Part shown: positions 20,300 through 33,600 of the stretch, one piece after another | How the letters are laid out: every line of letters starts with the position of its first letter | How positions within the stretch are numbered: position 1 is the first letter of the stretch | Notes under the pieces: generated by a model | The model's database searches: none | The model's input: the letters and a program-made list of their open reading frames with translations, nothing else | What the model was told of the DNA's origin: nothing | Program-made: the position numbers and the translations under genes | From: Symsagittifera roscoffensis | Lineage: Eukaryota > Xenacoelomorpha > Acoela > Convolutidae | Length of the DNA: 64,000 bases | Reading direction: 5' to 3' | Assembly: GCF_963678635.1 (NCBI RefSeq) | Contig: NC_087071.1 | Coordinates: 47,228,889 to 47,292,888 of the forward strand

Positions 20300-20334
20300 A
20301 ATGCCATGTTATTTTGTTTTTCAGATGTAAACAG
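20300..20334 (+). promoter_or_regulatory. 3' splice acceptor and minimal upstream ORF before the LANCL start
   Basis: TTATTTTGTTTTTCAG ends at 20324, only 10 nt before ATG 20335. The exon then begins ATGTAAACAG: an ATG directly followed by TAA at 20325-20330, a start-stop pair 4 nt upstream of the main start. Confidence 0.5.
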
Positions 20335-23300
20335 ATGCCATTCGATGAACGCTCATTTGATAACCCTTTCTTGAAAGAGAAACCGATTAGTTTTTCCTCC
20401 AAAGCAGAAGTTATTCCTCCGAACTTCGCTAAAAAAGTGGAAGATTTCTTGTTCGATAAAGTTCAAATCATCCTTGAACAGTTGCGAGATGGAAATATTT
20501 CGTCCAAAGATGTTTCAGTTTACACAGGATTGTCTGGCATTGCGTTGATGCTTATGAAGTTACAAAACAGTGGCATTCTCAAAAACCGATTAAGCGAAAA
20601 TCTACATGACGTAGCATTCAAAATTACAAAACACAATGATTCGAGAAAATCATCTGCATGTACATTTTTGTGTGGCGATCCAGGCTCAATGTTTGTTAAA
20701 GTTTTAGCTGCCGATGAGGTCAAAAAAGGTCAAAGAGGTGACCTTAAAAGAGTAATAGATGCGGGAGAAGTGTTAACTCGTCAAGGAGGAAAGATATATG
20801 ATGAATATCTGTATGGAAGAGCTGGGTATTTGGGCTGTCTGGTGTTTATGGGGAAACATTTTCCAGATTTCAAAGACGAAGCTTTAATGGATCAAATTTG
20901 CAAAGTGATGATTGAAAGCGGAATTAGTGGTGCAAAACATAACCGATTGAGTGAGTTTCAAATTAGAATCGATCCAATATGAAAGCTAGAAAAAATGTTA
21001 AAGCCTAATTGCTTAAATTTGACTCGATTGATTTCGAATTGTGAGTGCGAATTGGTGAAAATAGAGAAGTACTCGCCGTAAAATATAAGTACTGGAACAT
21101 GATAAAAAACCAGAGTTTGTGTTTTAAAACAACCTTAAAGTCTATTTGAAAAAAAAACATTTTGGATAATAATCAAATAAATGCTATTGAAAATGCGTAT
21201 GTTAGGGAGCGAGAGAATATCAGTTCTCATGCATTGTTTCTTGATTAGAACAGCCTATGTATTACGAATGGCACGAGAGTGAATACGTAGGAGGTGCTCA
21301 TGGCTACGCAGGAATATTCTACTATCTGCTCAAATTGAAACACCTTCCATCAGTACAACAGGTATGCGAATATGGTGATAGGCCAACAAGCCGAAACAAA
21401 GATTACCATTCCAAAAATTACTGCTATGCAACATAAGAGATTGCCATCGTTGCTATGCAATTGTTACGTAATTTTGATGTAATTTGTATTTTTGTGATGT
21501 AATTTCGGCTTCAAGATATGGCTGTTTGTAGATAAGACAGTTTGTTGAATGTCTGCCGCGAATACAGTGCTGTTTTAAATTAACCGGACAAAACGCGTTA
21601 AACTTGAAATTTAAAACCCGTTTTTCTCGAAATGGGTTGAGTTTAGGTGAAAACTTATGAAGACAAAACTTGCTTAAAGTTTTAGCAGAATTCATATGCT
21701 GTAATTTGTTTTGCGAAATTCGGGCCCGAAATTTTACCCCAAAAATGGGTCATTTTGGCTTTTCTTAATCAAAATTTACGCCGAAAATACCCAGTCGATC
21801 ACAGACATAATTATATCAAAGTGAGCCCCTCACGTAGTCCAACAAACTTTAAGAAAGGTATATTCTTCAAAACATTGTATAATTTAATTTATTTTTTTTT
21901 GATAGACAAAAGGTCGTTTTTACTATATAAAATACCAACTGTTTATTTAAAAACAATTTTCAAATGGGTTGCAAACTTTTTTTGGAGATTATACCCTTCC
22001 TTAAGTTTGTTGGGCTACATAAGGGGCTCACTTTCATATAATTATGCCTGTGATCGACTGGGTATTTTCGGCGTAATTTTTGATTAACTAAGAAAAGCAA
22101 AATGACCCATTTTGGTAAAATTTCGGGCCCGAATTTCGCAAAACAAATTACAGCATATTAATTCTGCTGAAATTTTCAGCAAGTTTTGTCTTCATAAGCA
22201 GGCGCGATTCTAGGATTTTCTCAACGGGGGGGCACTTTCTAACATAATGCGATTTTCCGAAAATGAGTCACAGCTGTTAAATTCACGCCTCATTTTGTCG
22301 CCTTTTTCAGAAATATGTGTGATTAGCGGTTCTGGATGAATACTTTTGAAATACAATGATGCGAAAACTTGAGTCCTTTGAAATTCACACATGTTATTAA
22401 CACTTGTTTTTTTGGCCGCAAAATTCAGTATATATTTGAACGCTAAATTTACAAAATCATTCCACTCAAATTCACTTTCAGAGTAATGTCTAAACGCAGT
22501 TCGACAACAAATCCGTCACCGAGGTCATCCTCAAAGATTACGTCCTTCTTTGGTTTTTCAACTCCACAAGCATCACAATCCAGTGAGTTTCAATTTTTAT
22601 TTTCATTATTTTTTCAATCAAAATTTTGTTTTATTGGTTAGCGTTTTGATCGTTTGTGGAACTCTACGTTTTGTTTCAGGCGACCTATCCCAGTCTCCCG
22701 TGACAGAATCAGATGTCGTGACCGAGAATCAGCCTAGCACTTCTGGTACCCAACCTGCAGTCCATGAGGCTTCAACGGACACCCCTGCTGACATTGGTGT
22801 TTTTGTGGGCGATCCTTCGTCAGCAACTGATGGACAGAAATATGCTCTTCTGAAGACTCGACAAATACCCGTTTTCCCCGGAAACAACTGGCCGCATGAG
22901 ACAAGATCGGGAAAAAAGAGACACCTCAATGCACGGCATTTCGAGATTCATGGATCGTGGCTGTGTTGAGAAAAATGCGTTTTAAATTTCAAGTTAAACG
23001 CGTTTTGTCCGTTAATTTAAATCAGCACTTTATAACTCCATTCTACAAAAAGGGCAGGTTGCCTCATAAGTTGTTTTTCGAAAGACGATAATGTTTTGAA
23101 ATTAATCAATGCTTTTATATGTTTGGAATACAACTTAATAGTTTCATATGTTTTTCAGCTAACCTTTTCCCATGTTTTTTTTTCTGCTTAGTTACCCCCG
23201 GGTTGAGCTCACATTGAAAATTAGCCATAAAAAAGTGGAAAAAAAAATAGCGATCGCCATCGATGAATTATCGATGTTCATTGCCACAATAGCAAATTTT

Positions 23301-24621
23301 ATCGATAAAGTATCGCTAGTTTGATTTATTTTCAGCGATGAAAGAACTGTAAAAAACCTATCAAAAAATGAGCAAAAATAGTGCTCTAACAGGAGTTCGA
23401 TCCCTCATTATTTCATGTCTGCTACCTCATGCTTTGTAGACATGTCTGCTACATCTGGGCGATCAATAGGTATACTCAAGTTAAAGGTTTATCAACTAAA
23501 ACTTTCATATGAAAGGTACTAGAATAGTTAAAATTTCCCAAGTTTTAGCGATGATTTTCTACGGAATCATTACTGAAATAGCTCTGAAATATCGCAGATT
23601 TAGCTATGCAAAAGAATTATACATGAATCAGCGCTGGAAAATAGCGATCACTGGGATACTGCAGAAAAAGCGATAATTAACGGTGGGAGTTCAGCCGGGC
23701 CTCCTGATATTTTTATCTGCATGGTTAACACTGACAGTTGTGTTTTATAGCAACGTTCCTCAAATTGAACCGCATTTGAGACAAACATAAGAAAAATTAT
23801 TCGATGTTTAATTCGATAAATTCTATGTTTTTGTCCATTTCGGGATGTTGTTGCCAATTATCTCATCTCCCTAAGTGTCTCACCAACGAGAAGCTTTTCC
23901 TTGGACAATTTTTGTTACAGGCCGCCTCTTGATAACTGAAGTCTCAATGAACCAAGAATAGACCATATTTACAATGAAGAAAAAGTATTTTTCACTCCAT
24001 TCTTCTTCCTATTGAGCGAAAAACGTGAATATTTTTAAGAGTAATAAACGAAGTGAATAAACGATGGGTCTTGATGAGTTATTTTTTTAAGAGTAATGAA
24101 CGCAGTGAAGACTCTTATATAGGTCTTGTTGAGTTTTTTTTTCAGGAAAAAGTCTTAAAATGTGCATAAAAGTCTAATAACTACAGATGTGCATTCATAC
24201 ATATTGATGCATTTATGAATGCACTTAGGTATAATGCACTTTTTGAGTATTCAATTGAATTTCATCTGCTGAAATGGATGTAAATAGCACTCTCTTAATA
24301 CGAACGTGGAAATTGCGCAAAAAAAATGTGAATACTTTGTTTTGAAAGTGAAATGTAGTTTTTAGATTTCCTAAATTTTACTTATTGATTCAGTTTTCTC
24401 TAGTTGGGTTCATGTTATCAAAAAAGCGCTAATTACAAATTGTTCTAGAAGTTCAAAGAGCTTAAAGGGCATCTATTTTTTCGTTGAAATTCGAAAGGTG
24501 ATATTTTTTCAAGAAAGTCAGTGTTTTTTGTGTTTACTTGCGTTCATTACTCCTTTCGAATCTTCGATTGGCTATGTTTTCAGGATAATTTCCTAGAGTG
24601 CTGAAATAATTACAGTTGTGC

Positions 24622-24676
<55 letters not shown>

Positions 24677-27600
24677 GGCATTTATGAGTGCACTTAGGTG
24701 TATATGCATTTTTTGAGTTCATTTTAATTCATCTCACGAAAGTGTTCGAATACAAACGTGGAATTGGCGCTATAAAACTTGAAAGATTTCTATTTTGAAA
24801 GGGAAATAAAATTTAAGTTTTCCCAGCGGAATCAAAACTTTACCTTTTGTTCCACTTGTCTCAAATTAAGTTAACTGTATAAAAAAAGTTTCGATCTTTT
24901 ATTTTTCTTGAAATTCACCGAGGGTTAAGGCCATATATTTAAGCGTAGTGTATTAGTTCGAACCTTCATTTTTTTCCAAGGTTACTCGCTAATAAAATTG
25001 TTCCTTGATAGTGGAAAGTGTTTCTCTTATTTGGTGGCACTTATGTTATAATCGCGATCTAGCATTGGAACTTTCATAGCATCTCTTCTCTGCTTCATTT
25101 AATGTTAGTGTTTGTGATGTAATAAGCATGCGTTGCTGAGTGGTTAGTGCGTGAGAGGCATAATCTCTAGGTCGCAGATGGAATCCGAGACCTAGCCAAA
25201 TTTAAACTGATTCGAGGCTACCTTTTCTCATTGCACTTCATAGAACTGCTTTTTGTCATGTTCTCGCTAGTGTTTGCGAAGCGAAGTTTCGTTTCAGTGT
25301 TATTACTTTGAAATTCGAAAGCTGCATTAATTGCTTTTTTCTAACTGTCACTTGGCTATGTTTAGTTTTATAAGTAGGTTTTAGTTTTTTCACTTGCTTG
25401 GGGTATCTTTGTTCGCGGTTCGAATCACGGCCGGGAACGTTTTTTTATAATGGTCGTTTTGAATAATTGGACTTTTGTGGGACCTTTTTTTTAGATACCG
25501 ATTTTTTAAGAAATTCCGATTTGCTTCTGGGTGATAAATTTAAACTCAGAGGATTGTGCTGCGCCTTCTGAGCAGTGGTAATACCCTTGCTGGAGGCGGG
25601 CGACAATGGCCTTGATTTCGGTTGACACCTGCTAATTTCTTGAAATGAACATTTTCGGCTGTTTTTAACTTTTGTCTGTCTGCTTTTTTGTCGGATTAAT
25701 TTCAGCGGTCTTTTGAAGTGTCCGTTTTGTGCTTGCACTCTTTTGAATACTTTTTGAAATTTAAAGTGGTCTAAGTAGTTTTTCCTCAGTTTTTGCTCAT
25801 ATGTTTTTTGTTAGAAAAACGATTTGTTTAATTTTTTTTCAATCTGATTTGCTGATTCGTCTTAGCTATGTAATCTTAACTTGTGTCAGTCTAAAAATTT
25901 GTCTCGCTTGATGAAAGTTGATATTTTTTATCAGAATAATTGTTGCTTGGCTATTAGCTTGTCCTTTGTATATCCTCGCTGATTTATGCTTCCTGGTAGG
26001 TTTTTGAATTTTCATTTATATACTCTTGTGATTGGCTAGCGGTATCAAATCGGAACGTAATTTTTTGCTGGTTCTTAAGTAATTTGAGAAAATGACTGAA
26101 TCAGTTAGCCACCAAACAGATTTGGCCAACAGATGCATTTTGCGCAAGTTTTCCTTTCAAATTTCAGTAGTTTTTGAAATCTGAGTGATAAATAACCTAT
26201 AGAAATTCTTTTTCTTTAGGCACTTCTTTTCCTCTCTTAGTAGCTTTCAGGTTCCTTCTCACTTGGCCTAGGGGTAATGCCGTCGCCTCTGCACCCTTAG
26301 ATTTGGTATTCGAGTCTCAGCCGGATCTTGTTTTTTAGTATTCATGTAATTGAAAAAAAAATTGTTCGTAACTGAATTTTCGGACTTTCGTTTGTCTGCT
26401 CAAGTTTTGTCGGCTAAGTTGCCAGATCACGTATTTTTCTTGTGCTCCAAGCACCTTTTATTGTAGTTGCAAGTGCAAATGTTGTTCATAGTAGTTTCAG
26501 GTAGGAGTTAGAGTTAAATTTCGATAATTTTTTTTTATAAAATCTTATGTTTTTCGGCAGCTTTATTCATCTTCGTTAGTTTTGTTCCCATGTTAATTTA
26601 TTATTAAAAAGTCTGGCAAGTTTGCCTGACATTTAAAAATGACGATTGAAAATCTATCGACACATACAAAGGTTTGAATTTTGCTAGACCAAGTTTTTTC
26701 TCAATTTTTTTTCATTCGTTTTCAATTTTTTTAAATGTTCGGCTGGGCTTTTTTGGTTTTTTTATGCTTGCGATTAGCAAGCGTTATCAAACTGGAATAT
26801 AGACTATGGAATTTGGATATCAGTTGAATCAGCTAGCTCGGTTGTTCTGATAGCAACAGAAGAGATTGCCTGTCAACAGATTTTTTTTCGAGCGTGTATG
26901 CCTTTTAAATGGCCGTTCCATTCAAATGTTTATTGTTGGTTGTAATTCAACTCTTGTTTTCAATTTTCGTTTTTCGGCTCTCAGTTTTTCCGGCTCAAAT
27001 GGTTTCGGCTGATGTATAACTGGTAATTTATCTGCTCAGTATCCGCTTAATGAATTTTGTTTTATGCTTATTTAACACTGGCAGTTGTGTTTGTCTGTTA
27101 TGTTCATTAAATTTACCGTATTCCAGACAAACGTTAAAAAAAATCCGTTTTTTAATTGATTTTATATTTTTTTTTCGACTCCGTTCTTTGGGCTAGCCGC
27201 CGTGCAATTTTTTCGTATCGCACATGGCGCGAAGCTCCGCTTGGCCTCTGGGTAAAATTTTCAGTAGGCCCAAAAGGTTTCGGCTAATCTGATAGCGGTC
27301 GGCCCATATTTCGTCGTTTGAAAGGTGATCAAAAACTTTCATTCTCAAAGTTTGGGTCTATCCCATTAACTACCTTCTAACCTGGGAGAAAAAACTATAG
27401 CTCCGCACACCGTAGTTGGGTATTATGGCAAGCTAAATTTGCTGAGGGCTATAACTGAAAAATTGTAATGACAGAATTTTTTTAAAACTCAATTAACAAA
27501 GTTTTGTCGGCTTAGTTGCCAATTTATAATTCTTGTTTTCATGCTAATTCACTGCTGAGAATTGTATTATGTTTTCATTCGAATTAAATTTGATTGAAAA

Positions 27601-30600
27601 AAAAAACGTACGCAGTAGATCTAGTTCTCGATTACTTCGTACAATTTTTTCTTCTTCAGAGTTTCGCCTAGTTTTTCAAAAGTGGTTCAAAGCTCCGCTT
27701 CTCTGTAAAAAAATTTCCCGCGGAACAAAAAGATTGCCAATTGACCAGATTCAGTGTCAACCATAGAAGACTTGTGATAATCAAATTAAAGTGCTTTAAT
27801 GTGATGATGTGTTTTTTCTTTGCATTTCGGAAAAGCGAATTTTATTCCTGATCAAGCAATTTTAGCTGGTTGCAGGTACTGCAGAAAGAGCTTAGAGATG
27901 CACTGTACTGGTTTGTGAGTCTGCAGACGAGCAGTGGCAACTATCCTTCCTCCATTGGCAGCCAGAGTGACAAACTGGTCCACTGGTGTCACGGAGCACC
28001 CAGTGCTGTCTTCACACTCATAGAAGCATACAAGGTATTTTTATTCAGGTTTTTTTCTGTTCAAACATCCGATGTTGGTTTTGGTAATTAGCATTAGTTT
28101 CATATATCTCAACAACGGTCATTCTGTCGAACTTCCGTCTATTTCCTAATAAAAAGATCAAAGTTAATGAAATACATTTCTCGTATTTGGATGAATTTTA
28201 AAATTATAATTTATTTGATGAAAATGTCAATAAATATTAACCACTGATTGCACGCTTAAATTGATGTTTGTATGAGAGGAATTGACAGAAATTAAATGTT
28301 GGTCAATTGTCCAAGTGATATATAAATTAGTTGAGAACACGTGAAGAGTTTCAGGTGTACGGGGATGAGAAATTCAAAGAAGCGGCAATCAACTGTGGCG
28401 AGTGTGGGTGGAAGAGGGGCTTCCTCAAGAAGGGCTTCGGAATATGTCACGGAACTGCAGGCAACGCATACACGTTCATCGCACTCTACCAGTTAGACTA
28501 ACAAGTTCAAAACAAATCTACTTGCTGTTTTTGAAAACTTTCAAAATATCTTGCAATCGAGTACGCAGAAATTTTCCAAAGAGGGGTTTTCCAAAAATTT
28601 TGAAAATTTTGTCGACTTTTTTTAGGTGGACCAATTTAATTTTTGAAGCTCTCCGAAAATACTAAAAAGACCCTAATTGGTGATTTGTTACAATAGGTGG
28701 TAATTTTGAGTATAGTGCATGTATTGATTTTGAGAACTATAATGCATAATAGTCATTTCATTTTCAATCAATTGTACATGCTACTAGGTTTTGAATAGTT
28801 TATTTAGGAGAGTAATATTATACAGACAGGTAAACAATAAACCGCATGTACAAATCAAACCCACCAAGGATCATGCAAAAAGCTATGCAGCTTATTGAGG
28901 CATGACCCTGAAAAAACCTATGACAGAAGTTGCGAGATAATATCCGACTTGATGATTCAAAAAAAATAAATCTAGAAGATCTCCATTATCATTAAGAAAC
29001 AAAGAAAACATTTTTTTGAAATACCCATTTAGTTGATGCTCATTTAACTGGTTTAGGTTATCTGGTATCAGCTCGTTTGATTTCAAAAAATTATAACATT
29101 TTAGAGACACATTTTTCCATGTACACTGCATTATTTGTGTTCTAGTTTTCATGCTTGGTAAAGTTTTTGCCACATAGGCCCGAGTAACCCGACGATTATT
29201 TAGAGTTTCCAAATTAAAAGTTTCAAGAGCAGTTTTACCACGAAGTTGATTAAAAGTTTCTTTGAATATTTGTCTTAAATATAAGTCAAAAACGGTGTCA
29301 ATCTCAAACGAATGTAGGATATATGAGGCATGCTCAAATTTTCTCTTGAAACAAATAGTTTTAAGAATACGTTTTTGCATCACAAATATTTTTTCTAATA
29401 GGCGTTTTGATGTTGCACCAAATGCAATTAAACCGTAGGAAATGAGTGGCTTTGCATAGCAGTTATAAAATTTAACCAGCACATTTTTTGAGAAATAGTT
29501 TCTACCCTTGAATAGTAAACCGTTAAATTTAGCTAATTTACTACAAACAATATTAATATGACTTTCAAATTTGAGTCTGTTGTCCATTTGAATTCCTAAA
29601 TACCTAAAATCAGAAACCTCGGCGAGTACATTATTACCAAAAGAAAATATTTCATTTAAGTTATCTCTTCCAAATTTCATTATTTTGTACTTCTTTTGAT
29701 TTATGAGCAGTTTGTTAATATTGCACCAATTACATATTTTATTTAATTCGGTCTGGAATTTCGTTTTGGATGCAAAATTTTGAGCATCAAATACCGTTGA
29801 ATGATCTGCAAATAATCTTAGTTTAACGTTGCTGGCCGACGGCATATCATTTATGTATAAAAGGAACAGAAATGGCCCCAAAACTGAACCTTGAAGAACA
29901 CCTTTTGTACATTCTCGCATATTCGAGACCGATTGCTTCGAATAAACATATTGCTTTCTCCCTGTAAGATAGTTTGTCATTAACTTGTGAATTTACACTC
30001 TGAACCCATATTGATAAAGTTTGTCAAGCAAAATTTTCCGATCAACTGTATCAAATGCTTTTTTCAAATCAATAAAGCAGGAGTAACCAAATTTTTTATT
30101 ATCAATTGATTCGCGAAAAAAGTCAGTAATGGAAAAAATGGCATGAGTACAGGAATGATTACTTCGAAATCCAAACTGATGCTTATCAATCAAGTTGTTT
30201 TTAGCGGCAAAATTGGATATGCGCTTGAAAATTAGTTTTTCAAAAAGTTTATTTATACAAGACAACAAACTAATTGGACGGTAGTTATCGGGTTCAGTTT
30301 TTTCGCCCTTTTTATACAAAGTTAAAATTTTTGCAATTTTGAGAAAATTAGGAAAACACTCTTTTTCGAAGCAGATATTGAAAAAAAGCGCTAAATGGTC
30401 AGCCAGCACCGGAGCAGAAAATTTTACCATTTTACTACTTATCCCATCATGACCAGTAGACTTTTTATTGTTCAAGTTTTTAATTTCTTCTAGTATCTCA
30501 TATCGATTGGTATCATATATAACGAACGTGTTTTTATTAACTGGAAAATTTGGTCTATACACGTTTTGTTTGAATTTTTCTGTTAATTTTTCTACAATAG

Positions 30601-33600
30601 TAGCAAAGTGTTCATTGAAAACATTAACATCGAACGAAGCAGTATTCACATTTTTTTTTACCACAAAAATGTTTTAAAGCATCAAAAACTCCGGACGAGT
30701 TCTTCCTCGTTATCATGTTATCATAGTACCGGCGTTTACTCACCCTTATAGCCTTAATAACATTGTTCCTACATGAGGCGAAATTATTTCTGTTTTCAAT
30801 GGATGGTGTCTGAACCCACTTTTTGTGTAACACTTTAATTATTCATCATTTTTTTAATTTTCAGATTAATCCATGGGTGGTTGTTTTTATTCTTTTTTCG
30901 GATTTTTTTTGAGCAATACTTTGAAAATTCATCAATCAAGATTTGGGTCGTTTCAATGATGTAAAGGTCAGGATCATCATCATTAATTTTGTTCAATCGA
31001 TTTTTTAGCGAAAATAAAAATTTTAAACAATAGTCATCATTCAGTAGTAAATCATAGTTGAAATCCGATTTATATGAATCCACGTTTTGCTTTTCTGAAA
31101 TAATTTTTAGGTCACACATAAGTCCATAATGGTCACTAATAGTACAATTTATTGTTGTTACTTGAGTTTCCTCCGCCGCAATTATATGATCAATACATGT
31201 ACTTGATGTTTTTGTTACTCTAGTTGGCTCGATGTTTTGCACTTCTAAGTCAAAAAAAAGCAGAAGATTTTTGTAGTCAATAAAGTTGCGCTGGCTACCT
31301 TTAATATCGATATTTAAATCACCCATTAGCAAAATTTCACCGCTTAATGCTTTCATTTCAAGCAATAAATCTTCAAATAAATTCAAAAAAGTTCTAGTTT
31401 GAGATTTGGTGGACGATATATTATGCAAATATTTAGTGGACTGTGATCGACAAAACACATCTTGATAACTATGTGCTCCAAACTGACTGGTAATTTAAAA
31501 TAACTATAGTTAAGGCCAGTTTTAATGAAAGCTGCAACGCCCCCACCTCTAGCGTTTACGCGGTTTGAACAGACAATATTGTCATAAACTTCTAAGTTAT
31601 ATATGCCAATAGGATCATTGTCTGAGAGCCATGTTTCAGTCAGCCCGATTAATGCAGGCTTGTTATCAAAGGATTCAATTAAAACTGATAATTTGTCATG
31701 ATGGGCTCTTATGGATTGAACATTTAGGAGAAAAGCTGTTTGCGTTGTTGTCTGGTCAGTCATATCTCGCAAAAGGTTTTTCTAAATTGAAAACAAAGAT
31801 TTACGGCAAAAAACTGTAAATAGAGTTGAAATGCTTTTGCCACTAATCAGAATCATTTTCATGATTATTATTTCCGTTGTTGGCGAATTTGGACTGTGGA
31901 GAATCTCTTTGAAGTGATTCCACAAATTGCACCAATTTGACGGGATCCGATACCCTACTGTATAATTCATCAATCAGATAATTTCTTTCCACATTATTCG
32001 GGGTTATTTCTGTCACGTTTCTTCACTGAAACAATAGGAGGGCGAGAAAAGTTGTTTTGATTATTTTGTACCACACGAGGATCTTGTTTTCTAGCATTAT
32101 TTGCCTGTCTTGCCATCATTGGGTTCTTGTTTTTGAAAATTTGATCAGCAACCTTAATATCAACTAAGTTGTGCCTTTGAAATCCACCATCTGCTTTCGA
32201 AACGAAAACTTGAGGAGCAATGTTATAAGTAACTGTGTACATTCCCAGACCCCGAGAATAATCAAGAAGCTCTGAATCGCGCTGAGTAAGTCTCTCTGTT
32301 ATATACACTGGTTGCTTATTTACAGGGTGCAAAAAATCTTTCAATAACTTTTTTCTGCCATAAATTCTGTTTTTTATATCAAAGTAGACAAATTTTAGTA
32401 TAACCACACATTTTTGGTTTTGACTCACAGGGCCGAGGGGATGGCATGCCTTCAGGTCGTAGCTGTTCACCTCCACGCCCATAATTTCATTTAAAAAGGT
32501 CAGGACATCTTGGGTAAAGTTTCCGGATCGTAAAGGTAAATTTTGCAAAATAACACAATCTTTTGAACTATATCTTTCCATTTCATTAACTTTATTCTCT
32601 AGAAAATGCACCCGATTTTGCAATCCAACAATGATATCATCCTTAGCATTTACATTCTCAATTAGCCCTTGTAATAGGCCTTTCAATTTAGGATCAATAT
32701 TTACTGTATCTTTTATTTCATCGAATAAAGTATTGAGATTCGCCATTGAATAAGTGTGCGATGTTTTAAATTCGTGGCAAGCAAAAAGAGCAGTTTAGAA
32801 CCGACTGTTTATCATTGAAGGTCAATCTGTCCGACCGACTGTTTCTCATTACTGCTACTATGATAGTTTTGGTAAATATATTGATCTGTCAGATCAAATG
32901 CTATTCCATTTTGCCATTTTACACTTTTTGCCATAAAGTTTGGCTTTAGGCTTTTGAAACAAATTTTTAATGTGCGAAGTATAACAAAAAGCGATCGAGT
33001 TATTTAAATTGAACCTATCACCTATTGTAATAAACAAGCAAAAACAAAACGAAATGAGCCTTTAGAAAATTTTTGAGGATAGTCGGCCAAAAATGGGTGT
33101 CGTAAATTTATATCTCAGGGGGACCCTTTAGAAAAATTTGGCAACATGAATTGAGGGGGAGGGGGATCGCTCCCCGCCTCCTCCCTCGGCACGCTACTGT
33201 GTTCTTGTCAATCATGATTGTTTTGAACAAATCATTTTTACAATATCTGTCATGTGTTTTTGTCGCTGAAATTTTGCATGATTTGTTTCAAATATTACGG
33301 AGAGAAAACTTTTCTTCTTAAATATGCGTGATGTGCTGGTTATAAAAGTTTTGATCAATCTGCTTGCTGAAATTTTTTGTCCTGAAAAGTTTTCTTCAGA
33401 GAGAATGATAGCGCGATACCCATTTTTAGTTTAGAGATCCAGCTACCATGCCTGTATTCTGAAACAATAGTTTTAATATACTGTCATTTTTTCCACATAA
33501 CACTTGGATGTCCATGACCGTTTGCTTATTTAGATTGACGCGGGATCTGAGTCACCTCCACAGAGCAGTCTGTTTCGCTCAGTTGTGTGTGGATATGGAC

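Larger units (their letters stand above)
21565..23029. mobile_element. hAT-like element with ~50-bp inverted ends and a transposase N-terminal fragment
   Basis: The left end starts CAGTGCTGTTTTAAATTAAC and continues through GGACAAAACGCG; the reverse complement of 22970-23029 gives the same string with small differences. CAGTGCTG ends suggest hAT. No matching 8-bp flank was found (CGCGAATA against TTATAACT), so the boundaries or the class may be wrong. A palindromic element is nested inside (21654-22198). Confidence 0.6.
23030..27875. other. Remainder of LANCL intron 2: SINE fragments, dispersed repeats, microsatellite
   Basis: No coding region seen. Contains two diverged direct copies of a ~230-bp stretch (24170-24400 and 24595-24830), a (TA)n run, three tRNA-like SINE heads, three copies of a TTTTGTCGGCTTAG-like core (near 25672, 26391 and 27499), and a diverged pair of TAACACTGRCAGTTGTGTTT repeats (23724 and 27068). 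Confidence 0.6.
28790..32850 (-). mobile_element. Non-LTR retrotransposon (Jockey/CR1-group LINE), inactivated, antisense in LANCL intron 4
   Basis: The minus-strand order is ORF1 (32746-31994), then endonuclease and reverse transcriptase scattered over several frames down to 28892. The polymerase catalytic motif reads FADH instead of FADD. The ends are approximate: the 5' end lies near 32850, and the 3' end is close to an AATAAACTATTC sequence around 28800. No poly(A) tail or target duplication could be fixed. Confidence 0.85.

Noticed and set aside
21755-22087. 110-codon frame in the foldback element
   Set aside because: Spans arm and spacer of a palindrome; hydrophobic translation of T-rich DNA.
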